64,000 nucleotides of DNA, taken from assembly GCA_015063535.1 (NCBI GenBank), contig SVTY01000003.1, forward strand, positions 62,001 to 126,000, given 5' to 3'. The notes under the pieces are model-generated. The model saw only the letters and a program-made list of their open reading frames with translations, ran no database searches and was not told the origin of the DNA. Source of the DNA: Oscillospiraceae bacterium. GTDB taxonomy: Bacteria; Bacillota; Clostridia; Oscillospirales; CAG-272. The translations under genes and the position numbers were made by a program. This document shows, in pieces, positions 33,255 to 42,301 of the stretch. The first letter of the stretch is position 1. Each line of letters starts with the position of its first letter.

Positions 33255-36200
33255 ATGAAAAAAACTACCAAACGAATCTGGTCGGTGCTGTTGGCAGTTC
33301 TGATGCTCGTGACGGTATTCCCCGCAGGGGTGATAACCATTACGGCGTCAGGAACCGACGGAGATTTTAGCATCGATGATACGACGTACACCATTGACGG
33401 CCCCTTGGACTGGAATATCGTGGCAGGGCTGTCTGCCGCAGGCGAGACCTTTGCGGGCAAGACGATCCAGCTTGCCGCAGATATTGACGGCTCCTTGCTG
33501 CCGCAGGGTGTGACCCTTCAGGCACCTTTGTTTACGAACTTCGCCGGAACCTTTACCGGCTTGAAGAACGCAAACGGAACGACCAATGCAGATAAGTATT
33601 ATACGGTTAAGAATGTTACGGTGACCGGTGCCGCTGACAATACGGCACTGATCGCAGGTACGTACAGCGGTACGGCTGTCATCGGCAACTTGAATCTCGA
33701 TACCGTGGTGATGAATGCCGGAGCCTTCGGGCAGGTAGGACTTCTCGCAGGCGCTCAGGCTTCCGAGAGCAGCTCGATTTCGTTGACGATCGCCAACGTT
33801 TCTGCCAATAACTGTACGCTGAATGCCAAGACCAACGTCGGCTTGATGGTCGGTCTGGCGAAGAATATCGGTTCTTTGAGCATTTCGAATGTGGCAATTG
33901 CCAATGCCTCCGTTACGGCGACAAACTGGGCAAGCTCCTTTGTGGTCGGCAGCGGCTGTACGGTGATGACCTTTACCGATATTACCGTTCACGGTACTCT
34001 GTCGGGCAACGTGCGTACAGGCGGTGTTCTGGGCGCAACGACGAATAAGTCGACGAACAGTGTCACGATGAAGAACGTGGACGTGTTGCAGGGAACCAAG
34101 GTGACCTCCAGCTCCTATGAGGCGGCACTGTACGTCGGAGAGATGTACAGCGGCAAGCTCCTCAGCTTTGAGAATTGTGACGCTAACGGAGAGGTCAAGG
34201 GTACGAAGAAGGTTGCCGTGTTCCTTGGCAATATGGGTGAAAAGGCAAGCACCTGTACCGATGTCAAATTTACCAACTGTACCGCTACCGGTAAAGTAAC
34301 GGGAACTGACAGAGAGGTAGGCGGCGTGGTCGGCGGCGTGAACGGAAACGGCACGTTTACCATGAAGAACATCGATCTTGTCGGCTTGACAGTCGAAGGC
34401 TCGTTTGCGACGGCAGGTGTGCTCGGCTCGGTTCGGAATTTTGATAGCGACACCAAGGTGAAAAACATTACAATCAGCATGGATGACGTGGACTTGACGG
34501 GCGTGACGGTCAAGGGAACGAAGGGAGCCACCTACGGTGTTGGCGGTATGCTTGGCGCTTGGCATAATATTGATTCGACCGGCAACGGCTTGATCATTAC
34601 CGTGAAGAACACCGATCTGAATACGGTTTCTGTTACCGCTCCCTCAGGCAACATTGGCGGCGTGATCGGTCGGGTGACCTTGGCGACGCAGGTGACCATT
34701 GAGGATATTACCCTGTCGGGAACGAATACCATTACCAGTACCTATACCGATGAAGCGAACGTTGAGAAGAACGGTAAGATCACTGATGACGTCGGAAGCG
34801 GCGGACTGATCGGCTTCTCCGGAGGCAGCAAGGCGGTCACCATCGACGGAGTGACGGTCACGGGAACGCTAAACGTGGACAGTTGTCTGCGTGAGGGCGT
34901 GCTGATCGGCAATCAAAAGAGTGCGGAGAAGCTCACCATTAAGGACGTAAAGATCGACGCTCCCATTACGCTGGATGCGCCGTTTGCCGGCGGCTTGGTC
35001 GGCAGAAAGAGCGGAGCCGGTGCGGTGGAGATCAGCGGTGTTGCCGTGAACGGGAACATGACGCTGACTGCGGAGCATTATTCCCATACGTATACCCCCA
35101 CGGGAACCGAGACCTCCAAGACGGTCAATCAGGATTCTTATGCCGGTACGCTGATCGGCTTTGTGGACGGCGGCTCTGTTACCGTCAACGATATTGCCGT
35201 TGCGGGCGATGTGACGATGACGTCCAGCGATTGCGCCGGCGGTATGATCGGCTTGATTACCAATACGGGAACGCATGTCATCAACGATGTGGCAATGACG
35301 GGAGAGGTCGTCATGAAGGCGACGACGATGGACAGCTGGATGGGCATCGGCGGCGTGGTGGGAGCCTACCGCGCAGGCAGTGCCGATTCCTCTCTGACGG
35401 TGACGAACGTGGAACTGTCTTCCGTCAGCATGGCGGGAAACAACGGAAAGGCTTCTGCCGGTGATAAGGGAAGCACCATGCACCGTGAGTCGATCGGTGC
35501 CGCAGGTGTCGTTGGCAACTACCGTGCCTTCACGGATTCTGATTTGACGATCAAAAATGTGTCGGTAGCCGGAGATATTTCCATGAGCGGTGTCGGTACG
35601 TATAAGGCGCAGTATCATAAGAGCGGTTCGGTCGGCGGTCTGATCGGATATATCAGCGAATATGCGGGCGGAACGACGGTCGATCATGACGGAAACGGTG
35701 ATACTGCCAAGCAGTATGTATATGACCGCTATACAGGAACCATTACCATCGAGAATTGCGAAACCGAGCTTGATTTGCATTCGGCGATCACCTATACCAA
35801 TCAAGGAATCGGCGGTTTGATCGGAAGCTACGGACAGAGAGGCGGAAATTCGGCAAATATCCCCGACGCACACGCAACCTCGGTGCTGAACATTTCCGAT
35901 TGCGTGGTGGGCGGAACCATCAAGGGCTCCAACAATTCCACAGGCGGCGTGATCGGCTGGATCGGTTTTAACGGGGCTACGCTGAATATCGACCGTGTGG
36001 CGGTGGCTCTGTCGTCTTTGACCTCTCAGAGTACTGCCTATACATACGAGATCGATGAGACGGACAGCAAGGTGAAGGATGAGGAAGGCAATTATATTAT
36101 CGCCTCGACCGAGACGACGGACAATGAAACCGGTTTGATCCTCGGTAGAGCATTGCGTTCGGGAATCACGATGAACCTGACGAACTGTTACACCACTATG

Positions 36201-36923
36201 AAGCAGGGCTGGAACATGATCAGCGATCTGGGCGGTGAGGCAGGCTGGCTCAGAATCGAATCGCAGGAAGACGAAACACAACCTACCACCGTTTCTTATA
36301 AGCTGATCGGAGCTACGATCATTCTGAACGGTCAAGAATACATTCCCGGCAAAAACGGATGGGAAGGCAATGCGTTCGCTGTGCAGAACGATGTGATCTC
36401 CTGCCTGAAGGAGGAACAGCTGGCAACGGTCGTCGGTCATGACGAGGAGTCGGGTGCTGTCTTTGTAAAGGCGCATTTGCAGGGCGGCTTTGTTCAGCAG
36501 AGCCAAATCTATACGGTAACGGAGGGCAATGCAAGCGCTTCTTACTATACGCTTCGATTCATCACCTTGGTCAACAACAAGAATGCCGAAAATTACCGTA
36601 TCAATGTGAAGGCGACCACCGAGAGCGGTGACGTGTATCTGTTTGGAAATCTGTCGTGCAAAATGTATGATTATCTTTTGGCATACAATGTAGGTAACAA
36701 CGGGGAGCTGACCGAGTACAGCTATGAGGCGATTGAGATGGGCGGATTGAAGTTCCTTGCCGTCGTGATCACGGGGATCCCCACAGGTCAGGCGCTGAGC
36801 TTTGATGTGACTGCTTCATATCAGACTACCAGCGGTGTGACGGTAACGGATCAGACCCGTACCGCAAGCTTTGCGGCAGACGGCACTTTGCAGAACGCAA
36901 CTCCCGTTGTCCCTACCGTCTGA
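33255..36923 (+). CDS. Giant secreted GLUG-type repeat protein B
   Basis: 1222 residues from the ATG at 33255 (AAAGGAAG upstream); the 58-residue longer frame is translated repeat DNA. Signal peptide and first ~110 residues are nearly the same as protein A (S-V-L-L-A-V-L-M-L-V, T-I-D-G-P-L-D-W-N). The middle has the same G-G-V-I-G / G-L-I-G-S-Y-G-Q-R-G units. The C-terminal cap (L-R-F-I-T-L-V-N onward) is again shared but more diverged. No sortase motif or anchor. The two genes arose by tandem duplication; divergence is strongest in the middle, as for antigenically variable surface proteins (inference). Confidence 0.75.
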   Translation: MKKTTKRIWSVLLAVLMLVTVFPAGVITITASGTDGDFSIDDTTYTIDGPLDWNIVAGLSAAGETFAGKTIQLAADIDGSLLPQGVTLQAPLFTNFAGTFTGLKNANGTTNADKYYTVKNVTVTGAADNTALIAGTYSGTAVIGNLNLDTVVMNAGAFGQVGLLAGAQASESSSISLTIANVSANNCTLNAKTNVGLMVGLAKNIGSLSISNVAIANASVTATNWASSFVVGSGCTVMTFTDITVHGTLSGNVRTGGVLGATTNKSTNSVTMKNVDVLQGTKVTSSSYEAALYVGEMYSGKLLSFENCDANGEVKGTKKVAVFLGNMGEKASTCTDVKFTNCTATGKVTGTDREVGGVVGGVNGNGTFTMKNIDLVGLTVEGSFATAGVLGSVRNFDSDTKVKNITISMDDVDLTGVTVKGTKGATYGVGGMLGAWHNIDSTGNGLIITVKNTDLNTVSVTAPSGNIGGVIGRVTLATQVTIEDITLSGTNTITSTYTDEANVEKNGKITDDVGSGGLIGFSGGSKAVTIDGVTVTGTLNVDSCLREGVLIGNQKSAEKLTIKDVKIDAPITLDAPFAGGLVGRKSGAGAVEISGVAVNGNMTLTAEHYSHTYTPTGTETSKTVNQDSYAGTLIGFVDGGSVTVNDIAVAGDVTMTSSDCAGGMIGLITNTGTHVINDVAMTGEVVMKATTMDSWMGIGGVVGAYRAGSADSSLTVTNVELSSVSMAGNNGKASAGDKGSTMHRESIGAAGVVGNYRAFTDSDLTIKNVSVAGDISMSGVGTYKAQYHKSGSVGGLIGYISEYAGGTTVDHDGNGDTAKQYVYDRYTGTITIENCETELDLHSAITYTNQGIGGLIGSYGQRGGNSANIPDAHATSVLNISDCVVGGTIKGSNNSTGGVIGWIGFNGATLNIDRVAVALSSLTSQSTAYTYEIDETDSKVKDEEGNYIIASTETTDNETGLILGRALRSGITMNLTNCYTTMKQGWNMISDLGGEAGWLRIESQEDETQPTTVSYKLIGATIILNGQEYIPGKNGWEGNAFAVQNDVISCLKEEQLATVVGHDEESGAVFVKAHLQGGFVQQSQIYTVTEGNASASYYTLRFITLVNNKNAENYRINVKATTESGDVYLFGNLSCKMYDYLLAYNVGNNGELTEYSYEAIEMGGLKFLAVVITGIPTGQALSFDVTASYQTTSGVTVTDQTRTASFAADGTLQNATPVVPTV

Positions 36924-36953
36924 TGGGCAGTGAAAGAAATACGGAGGAATGAT

Positions 36954-38123
36954 ATGAAGCAATTAACAATCAAACTTCTCGCCATTCTTATGGTGATCCT
37001 GCTCATTGCGGGATGTGTGGCATGCTCGAAAAAAGAGGATGTGGGAACGGACAGCGATACGGATATTGCGGATTCGCAGCCGATCGCTTCTGTAATTCCC
37101 GAAACCGAAACCGACGAGGTAACGGAGGAGACCGAAAAAGGTCCCGGCAAGCTGATCGTCAGAAAGCTGTTTGACGGTCAAAAGGGTCTGAAAATTTTGG
37201 GCGAAAGAACGCTTTCGTCCGAGGATTATGTATATTTGGATTGGCCCGGCTCGGGTATTGAGCTTGCCATGGAGTGCAACGGCGGAAAGGTCGTGTTCCG
37301 TATCAGCGGAAACGGCTCGGTGCGTGTATGGCTGGACGGAGAGCCTGTGAAAAATGCCAAGGGTGAGCTGATCCATGCCACCGCATCGGGAAATCTGATG
37401 CTGGAAAACGTGGAAGCGGGTGAGCATGTGATCAAGATCGTGAAGGTCGACGGCTATTCTAACCGTCTTCAGATCCCGAACGTGATGTTTGACGGTGATC
37501 TCGCACAAACGGCACCTGCCGACAAGAGGATGTATATTGAATTTGTGGGCGATGCTGCTATGGGCGGTACGGATGTGACCGAGACTTACCCGTATCTGCT
37601 TGCCGAGGCAATGGATGCCGATTATGCGATCACCGCACGGGATGGCTTCTGTTTTACGTCGGGTGATGGCTTGTATAACGTAGGCGATTGGTATGGCTAT
37701 GCCAGCAAGGGTCGGGATGACACGGTGACCTATAAATTTCCCCGTACCGCCGATGCGGTCGTGGTGGATCTGGGTACGACCGATGCGGAGAACCAAACCT
37801 CTGCCGAACGGTTTGGCGAGGAATATGCCGAGCTGCTGATTACCATTCGGGAAAAGAATCCCGACTGTAAGATCTACTGTGTATACGGCTCCCAGACCGA
37901 CACCTTCAATACGCAGATCCTGACTGCGTGTCAGGTATTGGGCGGAGAGGAGGCAGGTATTTACACCTTGGAGCTGACCTCCACCGAGCATGAGGCAAAT
38001 GCGACTGCCATCAAGGCAAAGCTTGCGGCGACTGCCGACAGCCCTGTGGGAGAGATCAAACGGGGCGGTGTGGGCACCGTTGTGGATTGGTCTCAAGGCA
38101 TTCTTCAGCCCAAAGAGGATTGA
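36954..38123 (+). CDS. CE2/SGNH-like esterase lipoprotein lacking the catalytic serine
   Basis: 389 residues from the ATG at 36954 (CGGAGG upstream). Lipobox I-A-G-C21, then a Thr/Glu-rich linker. An N-terminal jelly-roll-like segment (about 70-185) precedes an SGNH segment, the architecture of carbohydrate esterase family 2. The nucleophile block, normally G-D-S, is V-G-D-A-A-M-G-G with Ala201. Block III G-T-N-D is G-T-T-D. A His remains in T-E-H-E-A-N-A. Esterase activity is therefore unlikely; it may keep glycan binding. It lies 30 bases after giant protein B, is probably its operon partner, and is followed by a strong terminator. Confidence 0.72.
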   Translation: MKQLTIKLLAILMVILLIAGCVACSKKEDVGTDSDTDIADSQPIASVIPETETDEVTEETEKGPGKLIVRKLFDGQKGLKILGERTLSSEDYVYLDWPGSGIELAMECNGGKVVFRISGNGSVRVWLDGEPVKNAKGELIHATASGNLMLENVEAGEHVIKIVKVDGYSNRLQIPNVMFDGDLAQTAPADKRMYIEFVGDAAMGGTDVTETYPYLLAEAMDADYAITARDGFCFTSGDGLYNVGDWYGYASKGRDDTVTYKFPRTADAVVVDLGTTDAENQTSAERFGEEYAELLITIREKNPDCKIYCVYGSQTDTFNTQILTACQVLGGEEAGIYTLELTSTEHEANATAIKAKLAATADSPVGEIKRGGVGTVVDWSQGILQPKED

Positions 38124-38140
38124 AGGAGCTGAATCAAATA

Positions 38141-38181
38141 GCAAGAGGTCGACCGAGTTCGGTCGACCTCTTGCGTTTTTT
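38141..38181 (+). terminator. Terminator of the giant surface-protein operon
   Basis: GCAAGAGGTCGACCGA and its complement with a GTTC loop, followed by GTTTTTTATG. Confidence 0.92.
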
Positions 38182-38215
38182 ATGTTTATGGATGCGATTG
38201 ATAGACTTGTATCAA

Positions 38216-39775
38216 TCAGGAAGGCTCGGATGAGATGCCTGCAATGTCCAAGGCAGTATGCGCCTTCAGCTCGGTGCGGATGCGCCGAAGTGTCTCCGAT
38301 GTTACCGAATCGGCGTCGGAAGCGGCACTGACCGCCAAAGAAGCAGAGTCGAACAGGATGTCCTTTTTGGCGATCCCGTAGGTGTTTGCCACGTCCAAAA
38401 TGTGTTTGGCGACGGTGAGCCGTTCCTCGGCCGTTTCGGGGATGCCGTTCTCGTCCTGTGTCAGGGCGACTGCCAGACCGCCGTATTTTTTGATCAGCGG
38501 AAAGACGGCATTCATGCTTTTCTCTGTGCCGTTGACCGAGTGGATCATTGCCTTGCCGTTGTAGCGGCGCATGGCAGCTTCCATGGCGGCGGGGTCGGCG
38601 GTGTCGATCTGCAAAGGAAGAGAGAGCAGGGTCTGAAGCTCGCACACGGCTGCGGGCAATAGCTCTGCCTCGTTGCTGTCGGGCAGAGCAACGTTTACCT
38701 TCAAAATATGAGCCCCTTCCTCCATTTGCTCTATGCCTTCGGATACGATATCCTCCATATCCTCTTCGGTCAGTCCTTGCGCAAAGAGCTCTTTATTTGT
38801 CGGATGGATGCGATCGCCGATCAGGATCGGGGCATCCTCAAAGGATACCGCACGGGTATAGGAGGATACGACGGAGAGGTTTTTATCGGTGAGGGGACAG
38901 GGCAGGATGTCTTGGGTCTGTTCGGTCAGCGCACGGATATAGGCGGGGGTGGTTCCGCAACAGCCTCCCACGACCCGCACGCCCAGACGGAGCAGATTTT
39001 TTAGCTCCTCGGCAAATTCATCGGCATCTACGTCATATACGACCGTGCTGTCCGCCGTGACACGGGGCAGACCTGCATTGGGCTTCATTACCACGGGAAC
39101 CGAAGCACAGGACAACAGCTCCTCCGCTACACTTCGCAGTTGCTTGGGCCCCAAGGAGCAGTTGGCACCGACAGCGTCTGCTCCCATACCCTCCAAAAGG
39201 GCGACCATGGCGGCGGGAGAGGCACCTGTCATCAGCTTGCCGTCTGCACCGTAGGCGTTGGTCACAATCACGGGAAGACTACTGTTTTCTTTGGCGGCAA
39301 GCAGTGCCGCTTTGGTTTCATAGCAGTCGCTCATAGTCTCGATGAGGATCAGATCAACGCCGTACCGCACGCCGAGGCGGACGGTTTCGGCAAAGACCGA
39401 GACGGCGTCCTCGAAGTCCAAGGTTCCCAGCGGCTTCAAAAGCTTTCCTGTGGGGCCGATATCCAGCGCCACGAATTTTTCATGCTCGGAGGTACTGCGA
39501 CATGCGGCGGTTCGTGCGTTCTCAACCGCCGCACGGATGATCCGATCCAGCTCCTCGGAGGAGAATTTCAGGCGGTTGGCACCGAAGGTGTTGGTGGAGA
39601 CCACGTGGCTTCCCGCATTGAAATAATCGGTATGGATGGCGATGACCTGCTCGGGGTGGGTCAGATTCCATCGCTCGGGACACTCTCCGGGCAGAAGTCC
39701 TGCCTTTTGGAGCAGAGTTCCCATTCCGCCGTCCAGACGTACGATATGCGTTTGCAGATGTTCCTTGAAATTCAT
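38216..39775 (-). CDS. MetH-like homocysteine methyltransferase, truncated in the pterin domain
   Basis: 519 residues from the ATG at 39775 (GGGAGG upstream). The N-terminal homocysteine S-methyltransferase barrel is intact: R-L-D-G-G-M-G-T, G-A-N-C-S-L-G-P and G-G-C-C-G-T-T-P provide the three zinc cysteines. From about 310 a pterin-binding barrel follows (I-G-D-R-I-H-P-T-N, where MetH has GERTNxxG). It stops at I-A-G-I-S-S-E-P-S, where MetH normally has G-x-S-N-x-S-F-G-L-P. The last strand and helices, and the whole cobalamin and activation domains, are missing. A deletion remnant or a split system whose B12 domain lies elsewhere. Confidence 0.8.
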   Translation of the reverse strand: MNFKEHLQTHIVRLDGGMGTLLQKAGLLPGECPERWNLTHPEQVIAIHTDYFNAGSHVVSTNTFGANRLKFSSEELDRIIRAAVENARTAACRSTSEHEKFVALDIGPTGKLLKPLGTLDFEDAVSVFAETVRLGVRYGVDLILIETMSDCYETKAALLAAKENSSLPVIVTNAYGADGKLMTGASPAAMVALLEGMGADAVGANCSLGPKQLRSVAEELLSCASVPVVMKPNAGLPRVTADSTVVYDVDADEFAEELKNLLRLGVRVVGGCCGTTPAYIRALTEQTQDILPCPLTDKNLSVVSSYTRAVSFEDAPILIGDRIHPTNKELFAQGLTEEDMEDIVSEGIEQMEEGAHILKVNVALPDSNEAELLPAAVCELQTLLSLPLQIDTADPAAMEAAMRRYNGKAMIHSVNGTEKSMNAVFPLIKKYGGLAVALTQDENGIPETAEERLTVAKHILDVANTYGIAKKDILFDSASLAVSAASDADSVTSETLRRIRTELKAHTALDIAGISSEPS

Positions 39776-39811
39776 AAAAACCTCCCGATCGATTGTGTAT
39801 TCTGTGTATCC

Positions 39812-39840
39812 ATTATAGCACAATCGGCAGGCAGATGCAA
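39812..39840 (-). promoter_or_regulatory. Promoter of the MetH-like gene
   Basis: Minus strand TTGCAT, 17 bases, TATAAT. Confidence 0.75.
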
Positions 39841-39865
39841 GCGATTCGGTCAATTTTTTCCTTGG

Positions 39866-40987
39866 TTAATACAAAAGTCGGCAAAGGGAGGGGTCGGTTG
39901 CCAAGGTATCCGCTCCTTGGAGCACCAAGACCCGATCGAAGGCTTCCTTTTCCAAAAGGGCGGAGAGGGAGGAGCGGTCATAGCGCAGATCGACGACGGT
40001 CAGATCAAAGTGGAGTGCGAGAAAGGGGATCATGGCGTTGGCAAAGCTATCCTTGACGAGAAGAAGTCGGTGCTTGCTGTTGTTGGGTTCTGCGATGTGA
40101 AGCTGTCCGAAATTTCCGCCTAAAAATATCTCATAGCCCTTTTCCCGCTCGGGGGCGGTTCGGTCATAAAAGCCCTGTCGGACTGTCCCTGTTTGTCGAT
40201 CGGTGACGGTGAAGCGGTCGTCTCCCTCATAGCGGTACAGGGTGACCGTATCGGCGGTTTGGGTGACCCCACCGGAGGTAGCATAGGAGGAGCCGTAAAA
40301 GGAGGTATCCGCCGTTTCCCTTTGGAAAAATTCGGGGGGATAGGGCGAGAGCTGCCAGTCTTGCAGCAGCTCCGCATAGGCGACATATGCCCCCTCTGTT
40401 GTCCAGTGGTGGTCGGTTCTGTAATAGGGGGCTTCGATTTGCCGTAACGTCTCTAAGGGAAGAAGGGCGGTGGGCTCGGTGGCAAGGATGTGTGTAAGGA
40501 GGGTGGAATCATACGCGGGTTGATACAGAGTGGGGAGCCGATCGGTCATGACATCGGCACTTCTTGGCACTACCAGCAGGGAAACGGGGATCCCTTGGGC
40601 TTCTGTGTGGGTTCGGAAGACAGCAAACGCCTCCAAATTTCGCTGAGCGGTCGATAGGTCGGTGACCTCGGTACGGGGGAACAGCGTTCCGTCCTTTCCA
40701 AACAGGATGCCGTTGTTTTCCTGTTTGAGGGAGAGGCGTTCCGTCCTTGCCTTGGCGGCGGTAAACCAAAGCCGAAGGGGAAACTGATCGGTATAAAAGG
40801 CACTGAGCTCGGTGGCAAGGGCGCCGCCTTGCAGGGCGGATAAGTCGAAGGAGATATGATCGGTGAGGGGGCGGTTTTCTGTCTCGGAAAAGTCGGCGTG
40901 AGGACGGAGCAGAATGCCTGCACCGAAGGCAACAAGCAGGGCGGCGCAGGGAAGGATCGTCCAAAGCTCGTGGCTGTGTTGCTTCAT
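39866..40987 (-). CDS. DHHW-family surface protein (AlgJ/AlgX-like)
   Basis: 373 residues with an uncleaved or signal-anchor helix at about 11-28. Y-Y-R-T-D-H-H-W-T-T-E-G-A-Y (about 193-206) is the signature that names the DHHW family; E-N-R-P-L, D-Q-F-P-L-R-L-W and L-L-V-V-P-R are also characteristic. The fold is SGNH-like, related to alginate O-acetylation proteins AlgJ/AlgX, and family members often sit beside MBOAT O-acyltransferases. No MBOAT gene is adjacent here. Probable role: O-acyl modification of a surface glycan, substrate unknown. Confidence 0.82.
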   Translation of the reverse strand: MKQHSHELWTILPCAALLVAFGAGILLRPHADFSETENRPLTDHISFDLSALQGGALATELSAFYTDQFPLRLWFTAAKARTERLSLKQENNGILFGKDGTLFPRTEVTDLSTAQRNLEAFAVFRTHTEAQGIPVSLLVVPRSADVMTDRLPTLYQPAYDSTLLTHILATEPTALLPLETLRQIEAPYYRTDHHWTTEGAYVAYAELLQDWQLSPYPPEFFQRETADTSFYGSSYATSGGVTQTADTVTLYRYEGDDRFTVTDRQTGTVRQGFYDRTAPEREKGYEIFLGGNFGQLHIAEPNNSKHRLLLVKDSFANAMIPFLALHFDLTVVDLRYDRSSLSALLEKEAFDRVLVLQGADTLATDPSLCRLLY

Positions 40988-41050
40988 AGAGGACTCCTTT
41001 TTCTTTTTTTATTAGTGTTACCCACAGCAGAGATTGTCATACAAAGGAAA

Positions 41051-41073
41051 CGACCTCCCTTTTGGGGAGGTCG
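41051..41073 (-). terminator. Hairpin after the GDSL hydrolase gene
   Basis: CGACCTCCC and GGGGAGGTCG form a strong stem with a short loop; on the minus strand TTTCCTTTG follows. Confidence 0.6.
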
Positions 41074-41137
41074 CAGATCGTATTCAAGCCTTTGTACAAC
41101 CGAACAGGGCGGCATGTTGTTGTCCGTTCAGACGCTT

Positions 41138-42226
41138 TTATTTCTTTTTGTTCTTTTTGATCAGCACAACAGCGCAAGCACCCACCGTAGCGGCGAGAAG
41201 CACTCCGATCCCGGCGGCAATAGCTATGACCTTGCCTCGGGGTCTGTTCGTGTCGGTCGGCGGCTCGTCGGTCTCCGCCTCGGATTCGGAAACCTCTTCC
41301 GTCACCGTTGGTTCTTCCGTTTCTATGGGTTCTTCGGTCTGGGAAGAAACGGGCTTTGAGGCAAGAGCCTGCGTCAACAGTGCATCTGCCGTCTCGCAAT
41401 AGGTCTCAAAGATCGCCCGATGTCCCTCCTTTGTGGGATGAGGATTGGCTTGTGCAAGTGCTATGATCGCTTCGTTGAGGGTTCCATCGCTCATCGAAGC
41501 ATACAACCAGCTCTCCTGCCCTCTGGTCTTGAAGGTTTCTCCCACATCCACGACCGTCACACCGACGGCTTCTGCCCGTTCCTTGAGCATCGCATTGTAG
41601 CGGTCAACATAGACCCCCATCCACTCGGCAATGGTTTTGCCCGGCTCAATCTCTACGGTAAAGTAACGATAAGGAGCGAACAGCGTTTGAACCAATATCT
41701 TTGCCTCGGGATTGATGCTGTGTAGCTTCGCAAAAATGTCATCCAGATCTTGCTGTGCCGCTGCCTGCACCTCTGCATAGGCGCTGTCCACCGCATCGGG
41801 CGTAAAGATCGTGCCTGCGGCAAACAGCTGTCCCATCAGTTGCAGGAAATTATTGCCTCCGATCGAAATGCAGATCACATCCGCCTGTGCGATTGTATTG
41901 CGTTTCGCAGGGGCTTGCACCACCTCCAATAGATTGGCTGTCGTATCGCCGTCCACGGCAAGATTGATCTGCTTGGCAGCATAGCTTTCTGCCAGTAAGG
42001 TCGCCCAGGAATACCGGGATTTCGGATTTCCTTGACTGTTGTAATCCTCCAGGCTGTGTCCTGTGGCAATCGAATCCCCCAAAATCAGGAGGGTCGCCGG
42101 TTCGGTTTGTACCGCCGAACTACCAACTGCACCCACCGCCGAAAGCATTATCGTAGCCAACAAGACAAACGCCACCTCTCTGTACCATTTTTTTTGATGA
42201 AATCTGTGCTTGCACCATGAACTCAT
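41138..42226 (-). CDS. Membrane-anchored SGNH/GDSL hydrolase
   Basis: 362 residues from the ATG at 42226 (AAAGGA upstream). A signal segment (about 17-38), then the SGNH domain: L-I-L-G-D-S-I-A-T-G with Ser52, G-G-N-N (123-126) and N-P-H-P-T-K-E-G-H near 273. These are blocks I, III and V with catalytic Ser and His. A Thr/Glu-rich stalk leads to a C-terminal helix with a K-K-N-K-K-K tail, so the enzyme is exposed outside on a membrane stem. Likely an acyl-ester hydrolase acting on a surface glycan or lipid. Confidence 0.85.
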   Translation of the reverse strand: MSSWCKHRFHQKKWYREVAFVLLATIMLSAVGAVGSSAVQTEPATLLILGDSIATGHSLEDYNSQGNPKSRYSWATLLAESYAAKQINLAVDGDTTANLLEVVQAPAKRNTIAQADVICISIGGNNFLQLMGQLFAAGTIFTPDAVDSAYAEVQAAAQQDLDDIFAKLHSINPEAKILVQTLFAPYRYFTVEIEPGKTIAEWMGVYVDRYNAMLKERAEAVGVTVVDVGETFKTRGQESWLYASMSDGTLNEAIIALAQANPHPTKEGHRAIFETYCETADALLTQALASKPVSSQTEEPIETEEPTVTEEVSESEAETDEPPTDTNRPRGKVIAIAAGIGVLLAATVGACAVVLIKKNKKK

Positions 42227-42252
42227 AGTCGGATATCCTTTCCGTTTTTTAA

Positions 42253-42281
42253 AGTATACCATAAAAGCATTCACATGTCAA
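42253..42281 (-). promoter_or_regulatory. Promoter of the GDSL hydrolase gene
   Basis: Minus strand TTGACA, 17 bases, TATACT. Confidence 0.82.
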
Positions 42282-42301
42282 GGGGAATTTTGAAAATCCA
42301 A

